Assembly: GCA_016703325.1 (NCBI GenBank)
Contig: JADJCH010000064.1
Location: 20,398-84,397 of the forward strand
DNA: 64,000 bases
Source: Burkholderiales bacterium
GTDB lineage: Bacteria > Pseudomonadota > Gammaproteobacteria > Burkholderiales > Burkholderiaceae_C
Reading direction: 5' to 3'
Within the stretch, counting starts at the first letter, position 1. Each line of letters opens with the position of its first letter. Position numbers and translations under genes: made by a program. Positions 1 through 9,376 of the stretch are shown one piece after another. The notes under the pieces were generated by a model that made no database searches, had not been told where the DNA came from, and saw only the letters and a program-made list of their open reading frames with translations.

Positions 1-324
1 ACCGCTGCGGTAGCGCGAGCGGTTGAGCGCGAACTGCGCCTGCAGCCAGGGCCGCGCCCCCTGGGCCGCGATCTGCTGCACCAGCGCCTCGGTGGCACCG
101 AAGCTGGCCTGCTGCGCCAGCCGGGTGGCATCCAGGGCACTGGTGGGCTCGGCCGGCAGCGCATCGGACGGAGAGCCTGACCCGCCTGAGCCGCCTCCGC
201 AACCTACCAGCAGGGCTGCCGCGGCTGCCCAGGCCAGCGCGGCGCGCCAGAACCCGCCTGCCCTTGCGGGAGGCCGCGGCAAGAGCGGAGGGTGACTGTC
301 GGGGCACATGCCGCGATGCTGCAT
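1..324 (-). CDS. DUF1800 family lipoprotein, 5' end only
   Basis: The first 108 codons of a minus-strand gene are visible; the rest lies beyond the window edge. An N-terminal hydrophobic segment ends in a lipobox (LLVGC) followed by a Gly/Ser linker, so the product is probably a lipoprotein. After the linker comes ALDATRLAQQASFGATEALV and an AxxGARPWLQAQFA stretch, the typical opening of DUF1800 proteins (xxxRFLxQATFGPT...WLxxQ). DUF1800 proteins often pair with a DUF1501 partner and their function is unknown. ATG codons at 324 and 309 are both possible starts; the second leaves a shorter n-region. The family call rests on about 40 residues only. Confidence 0.7.
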   Translation of the reverse strand, partial: MQHRGMCPDSHPPLLPRPPARAGGFWRAALAWAAAAALLVGCGGGSGGSGSPSDALPAEPTSALDATRLAQQASFGATEALVQQIAAQGARPWLQAQFALNRSRYRSG

Positions 325-502
325 GGCCGGCCAGCCCTCCTTGTTTCCGTCAGAACGGCGGACCGCTCAGCTCTTACAGTTGTTCACTGCCATTCGACGA
401 CCCACCCAGGTTCCGCACGAACGGAAACATCCGCGGCGGGTCGATGGGATGGAGCGGCCCGGGCTTCTGCCCTCGAACGCTGGCACGCCCGGTTCCGGCG
501 AA

Positions 503-1171
503 TCAGAACCGGAACCGCTTCGGGTCACCCAGGTCCGGCGGCGTCGCAGGGGCCACCGGTGCAGGCCGTGCCGTGGCCGGCGGGGGGGTTTTGGCGGGCA
601 CCAGCGGCTGCGGCGCCGGAGCCTGCCAGGTGGCTGGCAACGGTTGGCCCAGGGGGTAACCGGCCAGCCGCAGCAGCTCCTCCCACTCGCTGCTCGCAAA
701 GCCCAGCAGCCGCTGCCGGCCGACCATCAGCACCGGCAGGTCCCGGCTGCCGGTTTCACGCAGCAGCTCTGCCACGTCTTCCTCGCGCAGCACCTGCCCT
801 TCGCGCACCGGTACGCCCAGGCGGCGCAGCCAGTCGCGGCCCTGGTCGCAGGCCGGACAGGCCGGCGAGGTGTACAACCGCACCGGCCAGCGCTGAGCGG
901 CCTGGCGTTGGTCGTAGGGCAGACCAGCGGTCCAGTCGCGACCGGGCGGGGTGCCGAAGCCCTCCCCGGCGGTGCGTTCCCCACCGGGGCGCACCTGCTC
1001 GTAACTCAATGGGCGGTCGGTGTAGGTGATGCGCCCGTCCGGCTCCACCACCCGATGCTGCGCCCAGGCGGGCAGCCCCACCGCGATGTTCATCGCGACC
1101 GCCAGCAGGACGGCACTGCCCAACCAGAGCATGCGTTGGCCCGGTTGGGCCTGAAGAGCCTGTGTCGGCAT
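503..1171 (-). CDS. DUF4124 domain plus glutaredoxin-like domain protein, exported
   Basis: Predicted 222-residue protein. A hydrophobic signal segment ends near AWAQ, followed by a DUF4124 module (VVEPDGRITYTDRP) and then a thioredoxin-fold domain with RLYTSPACPACDQGRDWL, so the redox motif is CPAC. The fold continues through DLPVLMVGRQRLLGF, the cis-Pro region of glutaredoxins. The C-terminal 40 residues are Pro/Ala-rich and probably disordered. Likely a periplasmic thiol-disulfide protein; the substrate is unknown. I chose ATG 1171 because GGGGAA lies just upstream; ATG codons at 1231 and 1132 are alternatives. It stands alone between a DUF1800 gene and a protease on the same strand. Confidence 0.75.
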   Translation of the reverse strand: MPTQALQAQPGQRMLWLGSAVLLAVAMNIAVGLPAWAQHRVVEPDGRITYTDRPLSYEQVRPGGERTAGEGFGTPPGRDWTAGLPYDQRQAAQRWPVRLYTSPACPACDQGRDWLRRLGVPVREGQVLREEDVAELLRETGSRDLPVLMVGRQRLLGFASSEWEELLRLAGYPLGQPLPATWQAPAPQPLVPAKTPPPATARPAPVAPATPPDLGDPKRFRF

Positions 1172-1310
1172 CGGGTTCCCCACAAGGTTGGCCGCTGCCG
1201 CAGGCCCATCCGCCCGCAGCCAGCAGCTCATCGTAACGCCATGAAGCAGGAACCCTGTACGGCCCCATTCCAGCAGCGCCGCACAACCCCATGGAAGGGC
1301 CAGGCCTGCC

Positions 1311-1961
1311 TCAGGGATGGCGCGACAACGTCATCTGATCCTCACGCTGGGTCACCTGGAAGCGGCGCAGGAAGCTGTTGCCCACCAGCAGGTGGGGCAG
1401 GTCTGTTTCGAGCACCACCGCCTCGACGTCGCGCAGGTCGAAGGGCCCCACGGCCAGCCGGGCCAGCCGCAGGCTCCAGCCGCTGATGCGGCCGTTGGCG
1501 GTCTGCACCGGGGTGGGCTGGCCGCGATGCCAGTCCAGGCCCAGGCTGCGGGCCTGCTCCACCGACAGCGTCACCAGGCTCGCACCGGTGTCCACCACGG
1601 CCGGCAGCACCCGGCCGTTCACCTTGGCCTCCACGTGGTACAGCCGGTCGGCGCCCACCTGCAGCTGCAGGCTGGCCGGCGCCCGGGCGCCACTGCCGAC
1701 GGCCACCGGCGCGCCGCCAGCGGCCAGCCGTTGGCGCACACCGGCCACCTCGTACTCCACATCGGACGCCGTGACGCGGTGCACCCGCAGGTCACCGAAC
1801 ACCGACCCCGCCGAGGCCACGCGCACCTGGCCGTCGATGACCAGCGCCACGCGGTCGCCCATCGCGCCGCCCCAGGTCACTGTTTGGGCGGCGACCGCCG
1901 GGGCAAAGGTCAGCGCGGCGGCGCCCATCGTCAACAACAGAAGGGGGTGGGAGGGCTTCAT
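1311..1961 (-). CDS. Retropepsin-like aspartic protease (TIGR02281 type), exported
   Basis: Predicted 216-residue protein with a Sec signal peptide (residues 1-25, cleavage after AVAAQ). A central linker is followed by a retroviral-type aspartic protease domain: the catalytic triad is in AVVDTGASLVTLS (Asp about 124), and the C-terminal flap/strand region LLVGNSFLRRFQVTQ matches the usual LLGMSFLxxF of clan AA single-domain proteases, which act as homodimers. ATG 1961 was chosen because the signal peptide begins there; the reading frame is open further upstream but that part is low-complexity and not protein-like. Probably a periplasmic protease; target unknown. Confidence 0.8.
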   Translation of the reverse strand: MKPSHPLLLLTMGAAALTFAPAVAAQTVTWGGAMGDRVALVIDGQVRVASAGSVFGDLRVHRVTASDVEYEVAGVRQRLAAGGAPVAVGSGARAPASLQLQVGADRLYHVEAKVNGRVLPAVVDTGASLVTLSVEQARSLGLDWHRGQPTPVQTANGRISGWSLRLARLAVGPFDLRDVEAVVLETDLPHLLVGNSFLRRFQVTQREDQMTLSRHP

Positions 1962-2162
1962 GTTCCAGCGTATCGGCCGATGCACTGGGAAGTTGAGTCG
2001 TTGTGCGGTCGGGGCAGGGCGGCGCCGGTCCCCAGCCATGGGCACCGGCCCGGAATTGCCCGACCGCAAGCCCTCTGTTCCCGTCGCTGCCGGCGGCCGA
2101 TCCACGCCACAGTGGCAAGACAAGGCTCCGTCGGTGCCTCTACGCCTTTGAGTTGAACGCCC

Positions 2163-2609
2163 CTGAACCCCCTCACAACCCGATCCCACCTGCTGCGCGG
2201 CGTGACGCTGCTGGAGCTTGTGGTCGTGCTGGCCGCCCTGGGCAGCCTGGCGGCGGCGGTCTATCCCAGCTACCGCAGCCAGATGCAGCGCGCCCGCATC
2301 GGCGAGGGCATGAACGCCCTGGCGGACAGCCGTGCGCGCATGGAGCAGTACTTTCTCAACAACCGCAGCTACGCCAGCGGGCCCTGCGGCACGTCGGAAA
2401 CCGTGGGCGCCTTCACCGTGGTCTGCAGCACGGCACCCACCGCCACGGCCTACACCATCACCGCCACCGGCAGCGCGCTGGCCAACGGTTTCGTCTTCAC
2501 CATCGACGAAAAGGGCACCCAGCGCACCACCGGCGTGCCCAGCGGCTGGGGGACGGTACCCACCGGAGGCTACCCTTGCTGGATCCGGCGCCAGGGGGAT
2601 TCATGCTGA
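2163..2609 (+). CDS. Type IV pilin-like protein (PilE family), non-ATG start
   Basis: The mature N-terminus follows a prepilin peptidase site G|VTLLELVVVLAALGSLAAAV, with Glu at mature position +5 as required. The leader upstream reads xNPLTTRSHLLRG and the frame closes with a stop at 2154-2156. No ATG exists between that stop and the cleavage site, so translation must begin at CTG 2163 or another near-cognate codon. The GTG at 2202 would remove the Gly at -1 and cannot give a processable pilin. The C-terminal half has a CGTSE...C pair suitable for the pilin D-region disulfide. Its stop overlaps the ATG of the next gene, placing it first in the minor-pilin operon. Length about 148 residues is normal for PilE. 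Confidence 0.8.
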   Translation: MNPLTTRSHLLRGVTLLELVVVLAALGSLAAAVYPSYRSQMQRARIGEGMNALADSRARMEQYFLNNRSYASGPCGTSETVGAFTVVCSTAPTATAYTITATGSALANGFVFTIDEKGTQRTTGVPSGWGTVPTGGYPCWIRRQGDSC

Positions 2610-3229
2610 CCCCCTGGATCACGGCGGCGCGAGGTCGCGGACTGCGGCCGGCCTCTCGGGGACTGTCGCTGATCGAGCTGTTGATCACCTTCAGCCTGAT
2701 GGCGCTGCTGCTCACCGCGGCAGTCCCTCCTCTGGGTGCCTGGCTGGCCAAGGCCAAGCTGCGCAGCGCGGGTGAACAGCTGCTCAACAGCCTGCGCCTG
2801 GCGCAGAGCGAGGCCCTGCGTCGCAACCGCCAGACGGTGCTGGTGCTGACCAACGCGGAGCCCGCCCTCACCGCCACGCCTGCGGCCAACGGCAGCCGCT
2901 GGTTCGTGCGCGCACTGCCGGCCCTCACCGGCGAAACGGCCGATGCCAGCCACTATGTGCAGGGCGTGACGCTCTCAACAGCCAGCGCGGTCACCCTCAC
3001 CGGCCCGGCGGTGCTCTGTTTCAACAGCCAGGGCCGACCGGTCACCAACTCGTCCACCGGGTTGGGCAGCAACTGCACCGCCCCCGCCAGCGCCACCAGC
3101 CCCACCACCTACGACATCGCTGCCGCCAACACCAGCAGCACATTGCGGGTGCAGGTGTTTCTGGGTGGGCAGATCCGACTGTGTGACCCGGCGCGCAGCG
3201 TCTCCTCCACCGCTCCGGACGGTTGCTGA
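2603..3229 (+). CDS. Prepilin-type protein, GspH/FimT family
   Basis: Predicted 208-residue prepilin. A 20-residue basic leader ends in PASRG|LSLIELLITFSLMALLLTAAV with Glu at +5, followed by the long hydrophobic helix and a GspH-like globular domain (LRSAGEQLLNSLRLAQSEALRRNRQTVLV). This is the FimT/FimU-type minor pilin that helps prime type IV pilus assembly at the inner membrane. The ATG at 2603 overlaps the pilin stop and has a GGGGG ribosome site 5 bases upstream. Two C-terminal cysteine pairs (LCFN...NC, RLCDP...DGC) suggest disulfides. The stop overlaps the pilV start (TGATG). Confidence 0.85.
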   Translation: MLTPWITAARGRGLRPASRGLSLIELLITFSLMALLLTAAVPPLGAWLAKAKLRSAGEQLLNSLRLAQSEALRRNRQTVLVLTNAEPALTATPAANGSRWFVRALPALTGETADASHYVQGVTLSTASAVTLTGPAVLCFNSQGRPVTNSSTGLGSNCTAPASATSPTTYDIAAANTSSTLRVQVFLGGQIRLCDPARSVSSTAPDGC

Positions 3230-3681
3230 TGGGCACCCACCGAATCGACCGCCGCCCACCTTTCCGCTCCCGTCCGCCTGTGCGCCGGGCCACGCGAGCT
3301 GCATGCTGTCGTGGCGTCTCGGTGCTGGAGGTGCTCGTCGCACTGCTGCTGCTGTCGCTGGGGGTGATCGGCATGGCCGCGCTGCACGCCCGCGCCATCC
3401 AGTACGCCCTGGATGCGGAGGACCGCAACCGCGCCGCGCTGCTGGCCAACGAGTTGTCCAGCACGATGTGGCTCAACCGCAGCACCACGGTGGCCAGCGC
3501 CACCCTGACCAGCTGGCAGACCCAGGTCTCCACCGTCACCGGCAATGGCCTGCCCAACGGCAGCGGCAGCGTCAGTGTGGACGGCAGTGGTGTGGCCACC
3601 ATCACCATCAGCTGGCGGCCCCCCTCACGGCCCAGTTCGGCAGGCAACCTGCAGTACATCACCAAGGTGGTGCTGCCATGA
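3229..3681 (+). CDS. pilV: Type IV pilus modification protein PilV
   Basis: Predicted 150-residue minor pilin. The leader ends in CCRG|VSVLEVLVALLLLSLGVIG, the hallmark of PilV/GspI-like proteins, with Glu at +5 and a following MAALHARAIQYALDAEDRNRAALLANEL stretch that is typical of PilV. PilV is a core minor pilin that joins PilW, PilX and PilY1 in the priming complex of the pilus tip. The start at ATG 3229 overlaps the upstream stop, and its own stop overlaps the pilW start. The basic leader is about 32 residues, longer than usual but not unusual for this family. Confidence 0.88.
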   Translation: MGTHRIDRRPPFRSRPPVRRATRAACCRGVSVLEVLVALLLLSLGVIGMAALHARAIQYALDAEDRNRAALLANELSSTMWLNRSTTVASATLTSWQTQVSTVTGNGLPNGSGSVSVDGSGVATITISWRPPSRPSSAGNLQYITKVVLP

Positions 3682-4943
3682 CCTCGACGAAACCCATAGG
3701 TCGACGCCCGACCCCGTTCCGCCAACGCGCTGCCGGCTTCACCCTGGTGGAGCTGATGGTGGGCCTGGCCATCGGCATGCTGATCAGCATTGCTGCGGCC
3801 AGCGTGATCGCCGTCACCGAGTCCAGCCGCCGCACCACCCAGGTGGGCAACGACATGGGCCAGGTCGCAAGCTACACCACGATGCTGCTGGACCGCGCCA
3901 TCCGCAGCGCCGGCAGCGGCTTCGCACCGGCAGCCTCCTACGCCTACGGCTGCAAGCTGTTCGCAGCCAAGTCCGGCACGCAGGTGCTGCCGCTGCCCAG
4001 CGCAGGTGCTCTGCCCGCACCTTTTGCGAGCGTGACCACCGGCACGGCCGGTGTGTTCCGCCTGGTACCGGTGGTGATCGGCAATGGGCAGACCACACCC
4101 GCCATCAGCGGCAGCGCCTCCGACGTGTTGATCGTGATGGCTGGCACGGCCGGCCAAGGCGAGGCGCCGATGCTGTTCTCCGCCCTGTCGCAGTCGGCCA
4201 CCCTGACGGTGGGCAGCACGGTGGGCCTCGCCGCCAACGACCAGCTGCTGGTGGTGGACCGCCAGCCCTCATCCACCGGCACCGCGGACTGCCTGGTCAG
4301 CCAGGTGTCCTCCACCTTCACCAGCAGCAGCCAGACCAGCATTGCCCTGGCTGGCGCGTACTACAGCGCCACGGTGGACTCGCTGTCGATGACCGGCTTC
4401 TCCACCGACGGCGCCGCCATCGCGCTGGGCAACCTGGGTGCCGGCAACCCGCCGGGTTTCATGGTCTACGGTGTGGGCGCCAACAACACCCTGTACAGCT
4501 ACGACCTGCTGCAGGCGGGCAGCTCGGCGGCGCTGCCGCTGGTGGACGGGGTGTTCGAACTCCAGGCCCTCTACGGCCTGGACACCAGCGGTGACGGTGT
4601 GATCGACAGCTGGTCCGCCCCCACCGGCAGCTACGCACTGAGCGCTCTGATGGACGGCAGCAGCACCGCTGCCGGCCGGCTGCGGCAGATCATCGCCATC
4701 CGCCTGGGGCTGATCCTGCGTGGCAATCGTGATGAGGTCGGGCAGTTCAACTCGGTCGCAGCAGCCAAATGGGGCAAGTCCCTCAGCGACTACCTCGTGG
4801 CCCCCGCCTCGCTCACCCTGTTCAGTGATCTGGGCAGCGGCCTGACCTACACCCGGGACCTGACGAACGACGAACGCAAGTTCCGCTACCGCGTGGTCGA
4901 AACCACCATACCGGTGCGCAACAACCTGCTGCTGCCGTCATGA
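3678..4943 (+). CDS. pilW: Type IV pilus assembly protein PilW
   Basis: Predicted 421-residue protein with a canonical prepilin site AAG|FTLVELMVGLAIGMLISIA and Glu at +5. The body is Gly/Ser/Thr-rich and ends with the conserved PilW pattern: IIAIRLGLILRGNRDE followed by LTNDERKFRYRVVETTIPVRN, which is highly characteristic. PilW is a large minor pilin in the tip-initiating complex with PilV, PilX and PilY1. The start codon overlaps pilV (ATGA) and its end overlaps pilX by 4 bases, so translation is probably coupled. Confidence 0.92.
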   Translation: MTSTKPIGRRPTPFRQRAAGFTLVELMVGLAIGMLISIAAASVIAVTESSRRTTQVGNDMGQVASYTTMLLDRAIRSAGSGFAPAASYAYGCKLFAAKSGTQVLPLPSAGALPAPFASVTTGTAGVFRLVPVVIGNGQTTPAISGSASDVLIVMAGTAGQGEAPMLFSALSQSATLTVGSTVGLAANDQLLVVDRQPSSTGTADCLVSQVSSTFTSSSQTSIALAGAYYSATVDSLSMTGFSTDGAAIALGNLGAGNPPGFMVYGVGANNTLYSYDLLQAGSSAALPLVDGVFELQALYGLDTSGDGVIDSWSAPTGSYALSALMDGSSTAAGRLRQIIAIRLGLILRGNRDEVGQFNSVAAAKWGKSLSDYLVAPASLTLFSDLGSGLTYTRDLTNDERKFRYRVVETTIPVRNNLLLPS

Positions 4944-5548
4944 CCGCGCGCTGCCACCCTTGTCCTGCACGCCGGACCGTTCGGGCCTGCCGGGGCATCG
5001 CCCTGCCCTTCACGCTGATCGCGCTGGTGGTGCTGCTGCTCGCGGGTGTGGGGCTGATCCGCGCCATGGACGTGGGCCTGCTGCAGGCGGGCAACCTGGC
5101 CTTCCGCCGCGACCTGGCCAACCAGGCGGAGCGGGGCATCGCCCAGGCCGTGACCCTGCTCAACAGTGGGGCGCTGGCCACCGAATCGGCCCGGGAGGCT
5201 CACAGCCTCGCCAACAATTACTCGGCCACCCGCCTGGCCACCAACGCCCAGGGCATCCCCACACTGTTGACCAGCGACGCCGCCTTCACCGCGGCGGCCT
5301 ACACCGGCGCGGACATCACCGACACCGCCAGCGGGGTGACCGTGCGCTGGGTGATCGACCGCCAGTGCGCCGCCACCGGCAGCATGCTGTCCACCAGTTG
5401 CGCCACCGCCCTCAGCGGCAGCGACAGCGCAGCCGATGACCGCTACCGCTTCGTCAATGCCGAGTCGCTGCCGGTGTACCGCATCAGCGTGCGTGCCACC
5501 GGCCCGCGCAACACCCAGGCCTTCTTCCAGGCCACCGTGGTGAGGTGA
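4940..5548 (+). CDS. pilX: Type IV pilus assembly protein PilX
   Basis: Predicted 202-residue protein. The N-terminus RACRGIALPFTLIALVVLLLAGVGLIRAMD is the PilX_N pattern (usually GxxLxxxLxxLxxLxxLGxxxxR); it lacks the strict G|F-T-L-x-E motif, as is common for PilX/GspK-like pilins that have lost Glu+5. A helical stretch FRRDLANQAERGIAQAVTLLNS follows. The C-terminus YRISVRATGPRNTQAFFQATVV is conserved in PilX. It sits between pilW and pilY1 with 4-base overlap upstream and 4-base spacing downstream. Confidence 0.87.
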   Translation: MTARCHPCPARRTVRACRGIALPFTLIALVVLLLAGVGLIRAMDVGLLQAGNLAFRRDLANQAERGIAQAVTLLNSGALATESAREAHSLANNYSATRLATNAQGIPTLLTSDAAFTAAAYTGADITDTASGVTVRWVIDRQCAATGSMLSTSCATALSGSDSAADDRYRFVNAESLPVYRISVRATGPRNTQAFFQATVVR

Positions 5549-5552
5549 ACCC

Positions 5553-8500
5553 ATGACCCAGATCCAGAACTTGCCGTGGCGCCATGCCGGGGCGGCCCTG
5601 CTGCTGCTGACTTTCACCCGCGGTGCACCCGCCATCGACCTGGCCGACGTGCCACTGTTCGCCACCAACACCGCTCCGGGCAACCTGCTGCTGGCGCTGT
5701 CGGTGGAATGGCCCACCGCCTCCACCCCCGCCTACCTGAGCACCACCGCCTACAGCGCCTCTGAAACCTACCTGGGCTACTTCGACCCGGAGAAGTGTTA
5801 TCGGTACGTAGCAGTCAATACCGGGACCACATCTGCCCCCAACTACGCCACCAGCTACTTCCAGCCCGACAGCGCCAGCAGCAGCCACGCCTGCACCAGC
5901 AGCTCCACCAAGGCACTGTGGAGCGGCAACTTCCTGAACTGGGCCACCACCCAGACGCTGGATGCCTTCCGCTGGGTGCTGACAGGCGGGCCGCGCATGG
6001 TCGATACCACCTCCAGCACCATCCTGCAGAAGACCTACCACGCCGGCTACGGCAGCCACGCCTGGCTGTATCCCGACAAGGACCTGGCCACCGCAGTGAC
6101 AGGCGCCACACCCTTCAACTGGACCAGTGTGCGCACCCGCATCTGGAACGGGGGTCACTCGATGTGGATCACGGGCAGCTCGACGTCTGCAATTTCCGCA
6201 GACACCACACCTCCACCGGAGCCGTGCCCTACACCGGCCAGAGCTCGCTCTCCACCACGCTGCCGGCCAATGCCGCAGCGATCTACCAGGTGTTCGTGCA
6301 GGTCAAGGTCTGCGACAGCAGCGTCGGCCTGGAGAGCAACTGCACCGCCTACGGCAGCAACCACAAGCCCGAGGGGCTGATGCATAAGTACGCCAACCGG
6401 CTGCGCTACTCGGCCTTCGGCTACCTCAACGACGATGACGGACTGCGCGATGGTGCGGTGATGCGTGCGCGCATGAAGTACATCGGGCCCACCTCGCCGG
6501 TTCCGGGCTCCGCGGGCACCACCAACAGCGCGGCGGAGTGGAGCAGTTCGACCGGCATCCTGGTGACCAACCCGGATGCGAGCGATGCCAGCACCACGGT
6601 GGCCAACGCCCTGGCGCAAACCGGCCAGACGGTGAGCATCACCAACTCCGGGGTGATGAACTACCTGAACAAGTTTGGTTCGATCTCGCGCACCTACAAG
6701 AGCTACGACCCGGCCAGCGAGCTGTACTACGCCGGTCTGCGCTACTTTCGCAACCTGGGGAACGTACCCAGCTACTCCGACCTCAGCGCCGCCACCAGTG
6801 CCGGCCAGGTGGCGGGCTGGCTGGACGACTTCCCGGTCATCACCACCTGGGGAGACCCGATCGCCTACACCTGCCAGAAGAACTTCATCCTCGGTATCGG
6901 CGACGTCTACACCTGGAACGACGGCAACCTGCCGGGCTCGACCCTGCGCAGCTACGAACCGGCCACGCCCAGCAGCGTCAGCAGCGACACCGACGTCAAC
7001 GTCACCACCGCCACCCACATGGTTGGCACCCTGGAAGGCCTGACCAACCTCGGCAACTATTCATCCGGCCGCAACAACACCTACTACATCGCCGGCCTGG
7101 CCTACGACGCCCACACCCGCGACCAGCGCAGCGACCTCAGCGGCAGCCAGACCATCAACACCTACTGGGTCGATGTGCTGGAAGGGCAGCGCTACGAATC
7201 AAAGAACCAGTACTGGCTGGCCACCAAGTACGGCGGCTTCACCGTGCCCTCCGGCTTCGATCCCTACGCGGCCACCAACGGGACGACCACGCTCACCACC
7301 GGCATGTGGACCACCAGTGGCGACACCATCAGCCAGGACGGCACCACCGACCACCGGCCGGACAACTACTTTCCTGCCAGCCAGGTGGAGGAGATCCGCG
7401 AAGGCCTGTCCAAGGCCTTTGCCAAGATCGTCTCGGAGGCTGCGGCCAGCACCACCACCGCCTTCTCGTCGGTCTCGCCCAACGAGTCGGCCAGCGGCAG
7501 CCTGAGTTATGCGGCCGCCTTCGAGCCCGCCAGCTGGACCGGCAGCCTCACCGCCTCCAGCGTCAGCTACAACAGCAGCGGCACGCCCACGCTCACCAGC
7601 CTGTGGGAGGCTGGCGCGCTGCTGGACGCCACGGCGGCCAGCTCCCGCAAAATCGTCACCTGCTGTACCAGCGCCGGGGCGGGCCTGGCCTTCACCTACA
7701 GCAGCCTCAACACAGCCACGCTGTCGTCGCGCACCTACTGGGCCTCCTTTGGCGCCGTGCCCGGCGTCAAGGCCAGCCAGCAGTCCAGCAGCAACTTCAT
7801 CAGCTACCTGCGCGGTGACCGCAGCCAGGAGCAGGCCAACGGCGGGCCGTTCCGCACCCGCAGCCATCTGCTGGGCGACATCGTCAACGCCAAGATCACC
7901 GCCTTGGGTGCCCCCAACGCCACCTACTACGACAGCACCAACCCCGGCTACGGCAGCTTCAAACGCAACAACGCCAGCCGCAAGACCGTGGTCTACGCCG
8001 CGGCCAACGACGGCATGCTGCATGCCTTCGACGGCAGTGCCAGCGGCACGGGGGCGGGCAGTGAACTCTTCGCCTACATCCCCAGCTTCGTCTACGGCAG
8101 CAGCACGACGGCGGCCGACAGCGGCCTGGCCGCGCTGGGCAACCCCAGCTATGACCACCGCTACTACGTGGATGCCACGCCGCTGGCCTTTGACGTGGAC
8201 TTCAACCGCGTCGGTGGCACCACCTCCGCCACCACCAGCGACTGGCGCAGCCTGCTGATCGGCGGGCTGGGCAAGGGCGGCAAGGGCTACTACGCACTCG
8301 ATGTCACCGACCCCTCGGCCTGGACCACCGAATCCGCCGTGGCCGGCAAGGTGCTCTGGGAGTTCACCCACAGTCACCTGGGCTATGCCTACGGCGATGC
8401 CCGCGTGGTCAAGACCGCCCGGTGGGGCTGGGTGGTGGTGATCCCCTCCGGCTACAACAACGACGACGGCAAGGCCTACCTCTTCTTCGTCAATCCCAAG

Positions 8501-9376
8501 ACCGGCGCCCTGCTTGAAACCGTGGCCACCCCCGAGGGCAGCACCTCCTCGCCGCTGAACCTGGCCCACGTCACCGCCTTCATTCCGGACCTCACCAACT
8601 ACACCGCCACGGCGCTGTACGCCGGCGACATGCAGGGCAACGTCTGGCGCTGGGATGTGAGCGGCACCGGCGCCTACGCCGCCCCCACCAAGATCGCCAC
8701 CCTGGCCAACGCCTCCAGCCAGGCCCAGCCGGTGACCAGCCCGGTGCGGGTGATGATCGACCCCAGCACCGCCAAGCGCTACATCCTGGTGGGCACCGGC
8801 CGGCTGCTGGCCGACAGCGATTCGGCCAGCACCCAGGTGCAGAGCTTCTACGCCCTTATCGACGGCACCACCGACGCCTTCTACACCACCTCCACGCTGC
8901 CCACCGGTGTCACCTTCCCGTTCACCCGCAGCAAACTCAACGCCAACAGCAACCTGCTGACAGGCATCGGCGCCTCACCCGCTCAACCCATGGGCTGGTA
9001 CCACGACCTGGGAACGGACGCCACCAGCGGCATCGCCGAACGCATCACCGTGGCCCCCACGGTGAACTACGGCGTGGTGGGTGTCGCCGTCAACCTGCCC
9101 GACAGCGCCGCCTGCGCGCCCTCACCCCGAAGCAAGGTGATGGCCGTGAGCTACGCCACCGGCAAGACGGCCCTGACCGACAGCACCGGCTCATTGATTG
9201 CTGCCACCACCATGAGCTCCGGCATCGTCTCGGACCTGGCCTTCAAGAACATCGGCGGCAAGGTGCGGCTGATTGCCGGGCGCAGCAACGGCACCGTGAC
9301 CAACCTGCCGGGCAGCTTCAGCTCTGCCGCCGGCCTGCGCCGGCTCAACTGGCGTGAAGTGCCCACTGTGCAGTGA
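5553..9376 (+). pseudogene. pilY1: PilY1 tip adhesin, frameshifted near codon 210
   Basis: The first 200 or so codons encode a signal peptide and a PilY1 N-terminal region (LSVEWPT, GYFDPEKCYRY, ALWSGNFLNWATTQTLDAFRWVLTGG). Near 6170-6210 the frame shifts by one base (a deletion-like change), and the rest continues in another frame with CDSSVGLESNCTAYGSNHKPEGL, through to the C-terminal beta-propeller: AANDGMLHAFDGSASG, FAYIPSFVYGS, LIGGLGKGGKGYYALDV. The total of about 1,270 codons fits PilY1, the pilus tip adhesin and retraction regulator that acts with PilV/W/X. Gene order and 4-base overlap with the next gene support this. Either a real null allele or a one-base sequence error; both halves are otherwise undamaged, which favours error or phase variation. 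Confidence 0.85.
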
